From contig NC_079148.1 in NCBI RefSeq assembly GCF_945859685.1, positions 4,960,001-5,024,000 on the forward strand: DNA of 64,000 nt, read 5' to 3'. A model generated the notes under the pieces. The model did not search any database and was not told where the DNA came from. It was given only the letters and a program-made list of their open reading frames with translations. Shown here piece after piece: positions 48,061 to 59,222 of the stretch. The position numbers and the translations under genes were made by a program. Positions within the stretch are counted from its first letter, which is position 1. Each line of letters starts with the position of its first letter. Origin of the DNA: Eupeodes corollae. Lineage: Eukaryota; Arthropoda; Insecta; Diptera; Syrphidae.

Positions 48061-49011
48061 TCGAGTTAAATTAATATCAAACGTAATTTCACAGGAATAA
48101 AAAATTTCATTAGCATTTTAAACCGTTTTAATTTTATTTAAAAAAAACTTTTGTAGAGCTCTTATTGAAAAACCTAATAAAAGACATGAAGACCGTGCTT
48201 CCGCTATCTGGTCACTCGTCTAAGAAATTTAACCGTACGGACGAAACCGTTTTGAATGAAACAGGCCTTATGTTGATCAAATTATTTCAAGAACTTCTTC
48301 CATCCTCCAAAACTGGTAATAGCCATAATTAAGTTTCTAAAGCATCTAAGGCTAAGCTTATATTTCACTATTTTAATTTACAATTATAAGAAAAATTCAA
48401 AGATTTTGAGAATTTCCTAAATAGGGTAACTCCTTAGTAAATTTTATTCCCGATAGCCTTTAATATAGATCTATTAAAAGCATGAGAGAAGTCACGTATA
48501 AGCTGGATAAATCAAGTTATGGTTGCGACAATACTGTACAGAAGCAACAAAAGTTGTGTAGCAGCTATTACAAATAAATAGGTTCATTTTAAAACAGCAA
48601 TAAGCCTGATAACATTGCAATAACAACAATATATTAGAAACAAAAGCATTGAATAGCCGCTTGATTTTTATTAATAAGCTCGTTAAAGATGCTGCCAACT
48701 TGAAGCTAATAAAATTTGGTCAAGAGTGCGAAGTTCTTCAAAGAATTAGTACAATAAAGATTAAGGAAGTCGAAAATCGTCTCCAACTTTTTTTTTAATG
48801 GATTAATGTCTTAAAATCTTTAGATTGAATGATTTCTTTTTAACTCAAAGTTACTGTTCACTACAGCTCAAATATCAAGATGTTAAGATATCTCCCAACT
48901 TCTGTCGAAGCATTATTTTACACATCGGTTCCTGGAAAACAGTTTAAGACCATGAAATGATCACTTCTTCCAAGAAAATCAATAAAATTTAAGGTATGCT
49001 AAAATTAAAAA
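48061..49011. other. Non-genic DNA
   Basis: AT-rich. A short protein-like frame at about 48686-48795 (LKLIKFGQECEVLQRISTIK) is not recognised. Nothing else supported. Confidence 0.4.
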
Positions 49012-49017
49012 TTTATT
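49012..49017 (-). promoter_or_regulatory. Polyadenylation signal AATAAA
   Basis: AATAAA on the minus strand about 38 bases after the stop codon of the glutactin-like gene. Confidence 0.6.
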
Positions 49018-49054
49018 TCTCCAATATTTGAATAAAAATAATTGTTTCTTCTCA

Positions 49055-51259
49055 TCAACCCAACCATCCTCCGATGCCTGATGGTGATTGGGGCCTGTCG
49101 CGATTATTCGGATTATTTCTGTTTCCACCAGTTGAAGGTCTGTTGGCATTATTATTGTTATTATTTCCGCCCAAGTTCAGGACATTTGTCAAAGGATTTG
49201 TATTTGTATTTGAGCCCAAGCCTAATGGATTGGTCAGAACATTGGTGACATTATTGACAATACTTGTCACCGATCCCAAGGAGTCAGCAAAGCCTTTGCA
49301 TGAAATTGATGGTGTTAACTGAACACCCCACGTCAACATTTCACAAGCTCGAAAATCACTTGAAAATTCCAATTTTGAGTCGATTTTTATAAAAGGCATA
49401 CCCTTTCCACCTGAGCTTACACTTCGGAAGAGACTATTTAAGTTTCCTTCGGTTCGCTTGGGATTTGCAAAGTTCACAAGCAACGAAACTAAATTCTGTC
49501 GAACTTTCAGATCCTCTGGTTTGGTGAGACGAGCCTCTGGCAATGGATTCCCTTCAATGTCATTGGCATCAAACATGTAGCCAAGCTCATCTCCATGAGC
49601 GACAAAGTCTTCTTCTTTTTCTGGATCGTCAGTGCCGGAAACTATGGGAAGCCCACGTAGAAAATTGATGCCCTTAGATGTTGATCCTTTGTACTCGAAG
49701 CTGTAGAGGAATGCTGATGCAGTTTTTCCCCAGGTTTGAGCAGTTAGAACTGCTGGTAAGTTGAATAAAGCATCAGTCGTTGATTCAATGACCTAAAAAT
49801 ACCACAAATCATAACATATAAAAACTACTATCGATTTTCTTGTTCATACCTTTGAAAGAATCTGTAGAGGATTGAGGGATTCTGGAACATTAAGAATATC
49901 ATTCAACCCCAAGCTCAAGCCCTCTACTCCTGGCAATACCGTATTGGTTACAACTCCAGTAATATTATCAACTCTCAGAAATCCCTTCAAACCATCCAAA
50001 GGTTCTACCAGAGAATTCAAAAGATCGTTAGCCGATCCCCATCCTTCATTGATAGTCTTCGGAGTTATAGCGTTTCCAGTTTCTTGCTTAGCTACACCAA
50101 TCAGAAGTGGGATATTTGAGAAATTTCCACTCTCTATAGAACTTCTTGGATGAACAGTGATAAGTCCCGGAAGACCTCTCCCGTCATCAGCTTGTTCAAC
50201 ATGTGGACTGAATCCAACACTTCCCGAAAGACCCTTGATCATTGCACGGCCGTAAAGTCGTTCGGCTTGAACCTCGGAGTCTTTCATCACAATGTCTTCT
50301 ACACTTTTCTGAAATACACACAAAAATACTGTATAAGTCGATTTTGGACTTGATATTTTTATACTAAGACAACTTACACCCCTCAAACATTCAACAATTT
50401 CAGTTTCATTTGAAGTTGAGCAACCGTTTATATGGGCTATCTCTTCGACTGATTGAACTGGTTCCTTATCTTCAGCGTATTCAGATAAAGCAGATCCCGA
50501 CATCGCCACTACACCACTGATCGATCCACTCTTTGGCAAGCGAGACATCGATAGATACATTGCACTAGTTGCTCCAGATCCATGCCCAATAACCTTTATC
50601 TGCTTTGGATCTCCACCGAAAAACGAAATATAGTCTGTGACCCATCTCAGGGCAGCAGCCATATCGAACATTGCCAAATTTCCATCGAATTCCTTCGATC
50701 CATCACCAATTATCCCCAAAGTCCCCAGCCTGTACTGAACCGGAACGAAAATAACCTTCCCTTGGGCCAGAGGCATGGCGTCATATTGAGCTGCAGAGCC
50801 ATAGCGAAAACCTCCCGGGTGAATCCACAAATAGACGGGAAGGCCGGTAGTCTCATCGGGCATTTGTGGAGTGTAGACATTCAAAAGAAGACAATCTTCC
50901 TTGCCGACTACAAGGTTTGGATTCCGAGGATGTGGCTGAGGACAGGGTGCGCCAAAAGCAGTGGCATTAAGGTCTCCTTCTAAACGGCGATATCTTGGCC
51001 TTGCAAAGCGATTCATTCCCACCGGTGGATCGGCATAACGTATTCCGAGGAATGAGTAAATTCCGGTGTCTTTGTTACGGAAACCTTCAACTCGAGCGGC
51101 ACGATTGAACTTCCGGCTAAACACAACCGGATCATCGGGAGTCGGCGGTGGGGCAGCTTTACCGCCAACTATACGTTTCACTCGTCTAACATTTGACGTG
51201 TTTGCTGTGGTGAAAAGAAGCGCGAAAACTACACTGAGCGTGAATAGCTTCAAAAACAT
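49055..51259 (-). CDS. Glutactin-like, catalytically inactive carboxylesterase-fold secreted protein, 692 aa
   Basis: Exons on the minus strand are 51259-50378, 50308-49850 and 49792-49055. The introns of 69 and 57 bp (GTAAGT..TTTCAG, GTATGA..TTTTAG) are both phase 0. The protein begins with a signal peptide (MFLKLFTLSVVFALLFTTAN) and a KR-rich stretch, then a full alpha/beta-hydrolase esterase domain with SFLGIRYADPPVG, the signature EDCLLLNVY (121-129) and HPGGF at the oxyanion loop. The nucleophile elbow is GHGSG (225-229), where family enzymes have GESAG, so Gly replaces the catalytic Ser. The catalytic-His motif HGDELGYMF is kept (His about 513). The tail is Asn/Gly/Pro-rich (NNNNNANRPSTGG). 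The family includes adhesion and basement membrane proteins such as fly glutactin that lack catalysis. The exact ortholog is not assigned. Confidence 0.88.
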
Positions 51260-51314
51260 CTTCTGTCAGTGACTTGAACCGTAGCCTAGGACGAACTTGA
51301 TTAAACTAAGCATC

Positions 51315-51353
51315 CATGAGGCTATAAGGCAGACTTGTAAGTGATAAAATATA
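51315..51353 (-). promoter_or_regulatory. Possible core promoter of the glutactin-like gene
   Basis: On the minus strand, TATATTTT (51353-51346) lies about 36 bases before TCATGG (initiator-like, A at 51317), which would give a 5' leader of about 57 bases. Spacing is slightly long, and only sequence resemblance supports it. Confidence 0.3.
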
Positions 51354-52681
51354 AACAACAAACCGCAAAATACTCGAAGCAAGTGAAATTCACTCGCTGG
51401 CGATATCAATGTCTTTTGAATGCGAATGATTAAATTACTTTTCAATTACTAAGGGTCAGTGAGTGGTCGAACAGAGTCACTCTTTATAGAATTGAGAATT
51501 GATAGGCATGAAGACTTTTCTGAGGATTTTAAAGAATATTTTTAAGAAATTGGTATTTGAGCATAAGAGGAGCCCTGAACCTTAAAAACCTTTCATCACT
51601 ATTTTATCACTTAAGTCATTAAATAAAAATAAATTATCCATTATTGCATTCGACAAGGTCTCGACAGTGACTTATTCTTAAGTCAGATATGCCTGGGTAG
51701 GGTATAGGTATATACAAAAACGAAAAGTAGATAAGCAAAGGATAGCATTAAAACTTCCAACAGTATAAGTACCTATAAATATCATTGCCAGAACAAGGAA
51801 TATCAAAAACAAATGAAATAAAATCAACACTTTCCGATTAAATTATTCACAATCAAAATGACATAATAAGTTAAATTTATTCTTTGAAAATTGTGGTTTT
51901 AAAATAAAAAGTATTGTTGTTATTTGCAGTGTGAATATCAATTGAATCGACATGAAACGATATTTGAATAATAAGTTTTTCTTATTCTTATTCTTATTTT
52001 ATGTTGTTTTTTCAGGTACTTGAATAAAGTGTAAACAAAGAGAGAGAATAAGAAAATGAAGGTGAATGAAAAATGAATAAAATTTGCAATTAAAATTATA
52101 ATCTGAGAAAGAAAAACAAAGAATCTTATGCTTATAAAATTAATTGTGTTTATTCTTAATTAAATTAAGTGAGAACAACAATTATTGTTATCTTAGGATA
52201 TATCTTATGAAAATAATTACAGTGCTGATCAATTGAATAGGTTTATGATTGCAGAAGATAGCACTGATTAAAAAAATTTAACTTTTTTTTTGCCATTTTA
52301 ATTGCTTTATTAAAACACAATATACTATGGTGAATTTAAGCTAATGAAGCTTATGTTTTAAACCCACACAGTTTTTAGCAAAAATTGATAATGATTTTAC
52401 AAAGAACCAATCTAAATCTTTCAGAAAGACTTGAAATCATTTTGGTATCTCAGTTAGTTCTGAGAAATTCTCATAAGTTATGACATGATTTTAAGGTCTT
52501 TATTTGACTCTTTATGAGACTATGAAAAAATTGAATGTTATGCTTTCATGGTATTTAAAAATACGTTGAAGAGTTTCGTTGTTTCTGAACCCAAGCTCCG
52601 ATATTTGTTCAAATTTATAGAATTCACGTTTTCAACATATTTTTTTTGATTTTTTCAATATATTCCATAAACATTATGCTA
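51354..52681. other. Upstream flank of the glutactin-like gene, non-genic
   Basis: AT-rich DNA with no gene recognised. May hold regulatory sequence of the minus-strand gene, but no specific site is supported. Confidence 0.45.
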
Positions 52682-54190
52682 AAGAGGCTGGGATGAGTCC
52701 CACACTCATTTTTCCGAAATATTAAATTAATAATATTAATTAATAATATTAATTTTTCCGAAATATTAATATTATGCTTGAGTTGAAAACCATTTCTTAT
52801 CAGTTTTTTTTGTTGTTTTTGTAGGTTTTCGTGTATTGTAAAAAGTTGTCAATTAAATTTGTCTAAAAATGTTACTAAAGTTAAAAAATATATTTCATAT
52901 GATAAAATAAGTTTTATTATGCAATATCTGTTTCTGTTATCGACATCTTTGGTTGAAACCAATTTCTATTAATTTAAGTAGCATTTTTTTAAAAGTGGAA
53001 GTATAAGCTTAGCGGCAATATCTTTATTTTTTGAAAAGAATTATGAATCGAAAATTCATTTTTACTATCATTAAGTAGTGCTTTTTTAGTGCTTTTATTT
53101 TTTAACTTCCTATAGGAATTTTTCGTAATGGTTCCGATTTGTCAAATTGAAAATTTTGACATTTCGCGATGTTTCAAGGTCCCTAGAGTCGAAATAAAAG
53201 ATTTTTAGAAAGACGTCTGTGCGTGCGTGTGTACATACGTTCGTACGTCCGTAAGTTCGCTACGTTTTTTTTCGTCTTCCCTAGCTCAAGAACCAGTAAA
53301 GATATCGACTTCAAATAAATTCTTTTATACAGATAATAATTCATAAATATGCAGAAAGGGCTCTTAAGAAAATTGCGTGGGTGGTTTTTTTACAATAGCA
53401 GTTTAAAAAAAAGGTAAATACTTTGGTTAATCCGGGTACGGTTTCCAGAGACGTGTTTCAGCTCTCTCCAACTCTTGCCTAGTGACGCTGATTCCACCTC
53501 GACTGGCCTGCGCCGTGTGCTTCTCGGTCGTCCAAGTCTTCTTCCTTCTTGTGTGAGCGGATTCCAATGCATTGCTAGGCCTGCATTACACAAAATTAAT
53601 AAAAAATTTCAAAATTTTGAGATCAGGGCTTCAAACTAATTTTTTCTTTTGAAAAATATTGTTGTTAGCAATCCTTTAAATTTTGAAAAAAAATCAAATT
53701 AACGCTTTTTTACAAAAAAAAAAATAAGAAAAAACATTACTAAAATTTGGTAAAAATTGATTTTTGAATCAACTGTCTTTTCAAAAAATTGAGATATTGG
53801 CTTCGATCTATTTTAATCTCAGAGAAAATATTGTTTTCGACATTCTGTAAATTTTGTATAGAAGGCAAAATGTCCGTTTTTTCATAAAAAAAGTGTTAAC
53901 ATCTACAAAAAATAGTACGCAAAATTGATATTCGGTTCTTCATATCTCGTGAATAATAGAAGACATTTACTTCAAATTAATTAAGTTTTTCCAAACTTTA
54001 AAAAAATGTTACTTAAATTGGTAAAAATAGATTTGAAATTAAATCCTATGGAAAATATTTCAGTATTAAAAATAATTCATCTGACACTTGTTTCAAAAAA
54101 AAAAAACACGAAAACCTACAAATCTGTTAAGCAGGACAAATCGACAGACTTGATGGGAAGTTATGAGTGTGGGTCGTATCCCCGCCTCTT
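52682..54190. repeat. Repeat A, inverted pair of arms
   Basis: A plus-oriented 5' portion (52682-53103, AAGAGGCTGGGATGAGTCCCACACT) meets a minus-oriented near-full copy (53104-54190). The latter ends on the right with GTGTGGGTCGTATCCCCGCCTC. The outer ends are therefore inverted copies of the family's 5' end. At the junction (53104) lies the family's 3' terminus AACTTCCTATAGG. The arrangement could be a fold-back form or two adjacent insertions. A small RTE-like fragment sits inside at 53434-53592. Near 52725-52780, AATATTAAT words and TTTTTCCGAAATATT are duplicated. Confidence 0.7.
53434..53592 (-). mobile_element. RTE-like C-terminal microfragment within repeat A
   Basis: About 160 bases on the minus strand encoding GLAMHWNPLTQEGRRLGRPR and a following segment with KSWRELKHVSGNRTR, the C-terminal ORF2 tail of RTE-like elements. 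Repeat A matches stop at GGTTAATCC on one side and resume after it. GC-rich against AT-rich surroundings. Confidence 0.6.
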
Positions 54191-54485
54191 TACTTTTTTT
54201 TTTAATAATTAAGGGACACTCAAGGGCTTGTTAATATGATATCTTTAAAGTTTAAACGAAGTGCGGGCTTTAGGAAAATGAGATTACTATAAAGGCGACT
54301 AATTATAAATGGCCAACATTTCACGTTTCTGAGGTAACTACCTGTTAGTAGAGTTTAAAGTCCAAAGTGGAGTCAGAACATGGATGCATTCTGTCTTTGT
54401 TTATATTCTAATTTGTTATCAGTAATGCCGTCCTGGCAGCCTTGACAGTAATGGAAGTAATAAGGTTGACTCTAACAACATACCT

Positions 54486-56633
54486 GACTTACTTATTTAA
54501 GGTGGCGCTACAGTCCTGTTTGAACTAGGGCCTCGCCCAACAAACTTCTTCATCTAGCTCGGTGCCTAGCTAGATGTCTCCTGTATTGCGCTCCAAGTTT
54601 GGTGAGGTCACCTTTCACTTGTGCGCACCACCTGATCCGCGGTCTTCCTCAACTGCGCTGTCCTGTGGGTGCGGATTCGAAGACTTTCCGGGTGGGAGCA
54701 TTGGTTTCCATGCGCTCTACGTGACCCAGCCACCTTAGTCGTTGGACTTTTACCCTTCTAGCTAAGTCTTCGTCGCTGTACCCGAACGCTCGTTGTTCCA
54801 TCTTCTCCTCCACTCCCCTTCGATGCATACGGGACCGTAGATCAGACGAAGAACTTTTTTCTCGAACCGACCCAAGGTGCTTTCATCCGCTTTTGTCATA
54901 GTCCATGCTTCTGCACCGTATAGAAGGACGGGGATGATAAGGGTCTTATATAGCAACGCTTTGGTCCATTCGAGAGAGGACTTTACCACTCAATTGCTTT
55001 CTTAGTCCAAAAAAACAGTGGTTAGCAAGAGTTTTTCTGCGTTTCATCTCAGCGCTGGTGTTGTTTTCTGCGTTTACAGCGGAGCCTAGGTAGACGAAGT
55101 CCTTGACTACCTCAAAGTTAAGTCTGTCGATGGTGACGTTTTGACCAAGGCGTCTCAGTGTTGTATGTCCTTTTTTGACGACAACATGTACTTTGTTTTG
55201 CCCTCATTAACCGTTAAACCCATTTTTGCCAGTTCTGCCTCAATACTAACAAAAGCCCTATTGACATCACGCTGAGTTCTTCCGATTATGTCAATGTCAT
55301 CAGCATATGTAGTAATTGGACAGACTTTTGAAAGATAGTGCTTCTAGTGTTGAAGTGTGAGCTCTGAACTATTCTTTCAAGCGTGATTTAAAAAAAATCA
55401 AATGACAGCGCATCACCTTGTCTAAAACATTTTTTGACATCGAAAGGTTCTATTAAGTTGTTTCCAACCTTTATGGAGCAGCGTGAATTCTCCATGGTCA
55501 TCCTGCACAAACGGACGAGTTTGGCAGGGATGCCAAAACTAGACATGGCTCTATACAGCTCGTCTCTGTAGATGCTGTCATATGCGGCCTTGAAATCTAT
55601 AAAAAGATGGTGAGTGTTGATTTGGTTTTTTTCCAGCACCTGCCGTAGTGTGAATATTTGATCAACGGTGGACTTTCCTGGTCTAAAACCACTCTGATAA
55701 GGACCTATTAGGTTATTGACGATGGGCTTTAGACGTTCACATATTACGCAGAGAAGATTTTATAGGCGATGTTAAGTAGACTGATTCCTCTATAGTTGGT
55801 CCAGTTTAGAGGGTCTCCTTTAAAGAGCTCGGCATTCAAGCCATCCGCTCCAGCGGCTTTATTAGACTTCAGCTTAGATATGGCAATCTTTACTTCGTCT
55901 AAGTCGAGAGGACGGGAGGTCGGGATTGTTGGCTCTATGTTGAATGGATCATCCTGCCTGACAGCGGAATTCAGTTCGTCGTCGCTGTTATACAGTCTGC
56001 AGAAGTGTTCCTTTCATATCCTCAGCATTGACTGCGGTTCCACTATGATGTTTCCACTTTCGTGTTTGCAGCCTTCGGTTCTAGGTTTATGTACCTATGA
56101 ATTTCGTTTTACCTTTCGAAAAACTTTCGAACTTCATTCCTGCTTTTAAACCCCTCAACATCTTGGACAGCACGCTCCTCATGCCATCTCTTTTTCCTTC
56201 TGAGAAGTCGGCGTTCCTCTCGCCTCTTCTGCTCATAGAGCTCATTAGCAGTTCTCGTCCTTTTATGCAGCGCCGCTTTGCGTGCCTCTTGTTTGGCTGC
56301 ATTTGCCAGCCGATATTCCTCATCAAACCAGGATTCCTTATTGGTGGCTGCTTGAAACCCAGCACATCAGAGGCGGCTTCACTGATTGCTTCTTGGCAAT
56401 GTTGCCACTGGTTTTTGCGGCAGAAAACTTGGAGAGAGGTTACTTGTAACTTGGTCGGAAAAGGATTTGGCGATCTCTGGCGATTGTAGCCGTTCGACGT
56501 TGTACCTTCTCCCAGCACCTCCCTGTTTTGCCTTGGGTCTGGAAATCCGAAGTGCTAGCTTGGCTACAACGAGGTAGTGGTCCGAGTCGATGTTAGCTCC
56601 TTGGAATGTCCGTACATCCATGATGCTGGAAAC
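54486..56633 (-). mobile_element. RTE-like non-LTR retrotransposon, 5'-truncated
   Basis: Minus-strand element starting inside the endonuclease (MDVRTFQGANIDSDHYLVVA, 56621). It continues through a linker (ESWFDEEYRLANAAKQEARK in one frame), RT blocks HHLFIDFKAAYDSIYRDELY (about 55600) and FDVKKCFRQGDALSFDFF (about 55440), the thumb region LLYKTLIIPVLLYGAEAWTM (about 54950), the C-terminal tail and the 3' end. The end reads GGACTGTAGCGCCACCTTAAATAAGTAAG-like sequence (54486-54520, minus strand), which is the tail shared with the SINE at 10218-10392. Multiple frameshifts and stops. It is the longest copy of the family nested at 41682-43089. Confidence 0.75.
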
Positions 56634-56719
56634 GTGTCATACCTGACACATCCAGATATAAACGATGCAGACTTATGCAGATGAAGTAAAGTATTTTCAG
56701 CATATTGGAAGTATTGATC

Positions 56720-57070
56720 CTACTCAAAGTAGAAGGTTAGATTTGCCCAAATTTCTAATAAGAACTGCCGTTTGGTTGCAGAACCTAGAAAGTTACAGCA
56801 ACGATTACGAAAAGATTGCAGGCCTACATTAAAAGGTGGCTTTTCTGACCCAATTGTATATGAAGAATTAAACAAAGGCCCAAGTTGCAGTGGATTGGAC
56901 ACTCTTTGAAAAGATAAATAGAACTAACAATGAATTGGAATCCTCACTTAAGAAGGCAAAAGAGTCGGAAGACCGAGTAGTACGTGGAGAAAATCAGTAG
57001 AGGAGGAATCGTAAAGGTTGGGGAGGTGTTGAAGAGATCTCAAACAAATTGACAAAACCGATTACCATGG
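56720..57070 (+). mobile_element. RTE-like C-terminal relic, plus strand
   Basis: In shifting frames it reads KLQWIGHSL-type sequence (about 56882), then WNPHLRRQK (about 56937) and VGRPSSTWRKSVEEE-type sequence (about 56962), the RTE-like ORF2 tail, in orientation opposite to the neighbouring element. Strongly decayed, and its boundaries are unclear. Confidence 0.5.
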
Positions 57071-57605
57071 TGCGTTTTATTAGTTTTGGTCTTTTTTCCT
57101 GATAGGGATCACCCATAACCCTAATAGGTTTGAGAACCTAGAAAAGTAGCAGTAATATGAATCAACAAACAATATGAAAACTTTTTTGTGTATAACATTG
57201 AATGTTTTTACAAATTAGCCACTGTATGGCAATTCTTTCTCAAAGTCATCGAATTTAAAAACTACTGCAATTGAAGTTACTATTGCAAACAGTTAAGTTC
57301 CTTGAAATAAATTTGCCGCCTTTTATCCACCCCGCCGTTTTTTTAATTCTAACAATAGGTTAATTTAAACGAAATTTAGAAAAAAATAATGCATAACGTT
57401 TATAACGTATCTGTTTTCCATTAATAATTTAAAAACTCATCATCACCCTACACATCGATTAATTTTAGCAATTTTATTAATTAATGTAATTGTCCCCATT
57501 TTCAGTCTACTGAGTCGTAGAAAATTCAATATTTCGTTTCAATTTTTGAAGTTATATTGCAACTTTTCGTCACAGATTCTTGTCAAACTTATCTGTTCAA
57601 ATAAA
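57071..57605. other. Non-genic DNA upstream of the gustatory receptor
   Basis: AT-rich, no element recognised. Presumably contains the promoter of the receptor gene, but no clear TATA or initiator pair was found. Confidence 0.45.
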
Positions 57606-58876
57606 ATGAAGCTAAAAAAACATCGAAAGTTTTTGAAGTCATATGTGGTTTTCAAAACCATGTACTACTATGGCTTAGTTTTTGGATTGATGCAATTCAC
57701 CATTGACGATCGTTTTCGAGTTGTATACTCTCCGAAAATTCTCATTTTCTCAGTTATTTTACGGCTGTTTTGTATCACTTGCAATGTCTCCGGAATTCCA
57801 TACATCCTTAAATTTGCATCATTATTTGGAAACACTCAATACCAAATAGTTGCGGTAATGTTGTCCGGATCTGTTGCCTTCATATCGCTTATATTGATAG
57901 TAGTAAACGTTGTTAGCCATAAGGGTGTTATCAACGTAATAAATCGGACTCGTGGTGTATTTGTTTGCCTGTATAAAATCACAGGGAGTCGGAATATCTT
58001 CGGTTCGGAATTTTATTTCATTGTTCTTTGTCGAACTGTAAGCAATTTGTACGTGGTGGTAGTGACTTTGATGAGGACACTTGACGAAGGTTTCGTTTTC
58101 ATTGTGGCTTACTTCATTGGCTTCATAGCTTGGTTTGGAGTTCGTGTCGCTTTGGATTTATTGTGTTATGGTTATTTGACGGTCTTGGGGATGTATTCGA
58201 ATATTGGGAATCATATGGTAGAGTTTGTGAACCACATTAAGACAGTTCAAGCTAAAAATTTGTCATCTTTTCGAAAGATGCAAGTGCTGTGTGAGTTTTC
58301 AGATAAACTTGACGCTTGTGCAGTTCTGTATACGAAAATCTTCAGAGTAACCAATCAATTTCATGAACTCTTCAAGACACATTTGTTTATGACGTTTTGT
58401 TACGAACTTATCGTAATAGTTATGAATGTTCATTTTATTTTCGTAATGTACATAACACAGGGCTTTATTTTGTGGAACCTTCTGCTGGTGAATATATTCC
58501 ATTTTCTAGATTTCATGTTTCTCATAATGATAATGGATGTGATTAAGCAACGCTCGAAAATACCCCAGGATTTGGGTTGGGAATTTTATTTTTCTGATAT
58601 TGATATTCGATGGGATAGAAGTGTAAGTGTATTAAGAAGCCATCATTGTTGAAAAGTGTGTAAAGATAAGTTTTTTTTTAATTGCAGGTTGACTTGTTTT
58701 TACAACAAATGAGACTCGAAAACTTATGTTTTGATGTTTTTGGATTATTTGAAATTAACAACAAATTGTGTTTGACTACTCTTTCGCTTCTAATTGCTTA
58801 TTTAACTATTTTAGTTCAATACAGTTTGCAAGCAAATACTTCACTGAATTATAATGAATTTGGAATAAAAGCTTAA
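57606..58876 (+). CDS. Gustatory receptor (7tm_7 family), 401 aa, two exons
   Basis: Exon 1 is 57606-58622 (339 codons). An intron of 65 bp (GTAAGT..ATTGCAG) follows. Exon 2 is 58688-58876 (62 codons plus stop). The first in-frame ATG is at 57606, giving MKLKKHRKFLKSYVVFKTMY. The frame is open further upstream but without ATG. The length and seven hydrophobic segments fit insect gustatory receptors: a short N-terminus, TM1 near YYYGLVF, and others such as AYFIGFIAWFGVRVALDLLC and TFCYELIVIVMNVHFIFVMY. The C-terminal signature is LENLCFDVFGLFEINNKLCL then LLIAYLTILVQYSL, the family's TYLVVLIQF motif. The conserved phase-0 intron before the last segment is also typical. It resembles the Gr22/Gr36/Gr59 type of flies, which sense bitter compounds or contact cues. 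The ligand is unknown. Splice sites and frame are intact. Confidence 0.88.
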
Positions 58877-59222
58877 GTTTGGAAATGTTTGTATTTTTTG
58901 CTAATTTTAAAATTTTAAATTTCAGATGAAGTGGTATTTTACCAATTTGCAAGTTTTGTTAAATGCAATTTCTGTTTGAAACCGCGTTGCTGAACAAAGC
59001 GATACAGTGACAGATGCTAATAAAAGACAATTTCATATTTATTTTTTTTATTTTAAGTCAAGCCGACAAGTAAAAGCAGCAGGGATTCAACTCTCCTGAT
59101 AAAAAAATTTCAAATGCAACTTTTTGTAACAAGACAGTGTTAATAATTAAGTTGTAGCTTTTTTCTGTTTCGATAGCCATATGTGTCTATGCATGTACAT
59201 TATTTGAGAAGTTAAATCAATA
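58877..59222. other. 3' flank of the receptor gene
   Basis: AT-rich 3' untranslated and intergenic DNA. No element recognised before the LTR-like sequence at 59223. Confidence 0.5.
59019..59024 (+). promoter_or_regulatory. Polyadenylation signal AATAAA
   Basis: AATAAA about 140 bases after the gustatory receptor stop codon, in AT-rich 3' sequence. Confidence 0.5.

Noticed and set aside
49872..50983. Plus-strand frames opposite the glutactin-like gene
   Set aside because: Antisense shadows of a clearly spliced, domain-bearing minus-strand gene.
57546..57605. Upstream extension of the gustatory receptor N-terminus
   Set aside because: The frame is open but begins with TTG, not ATG. The first ATG is at 57606 and gives a normal family length.
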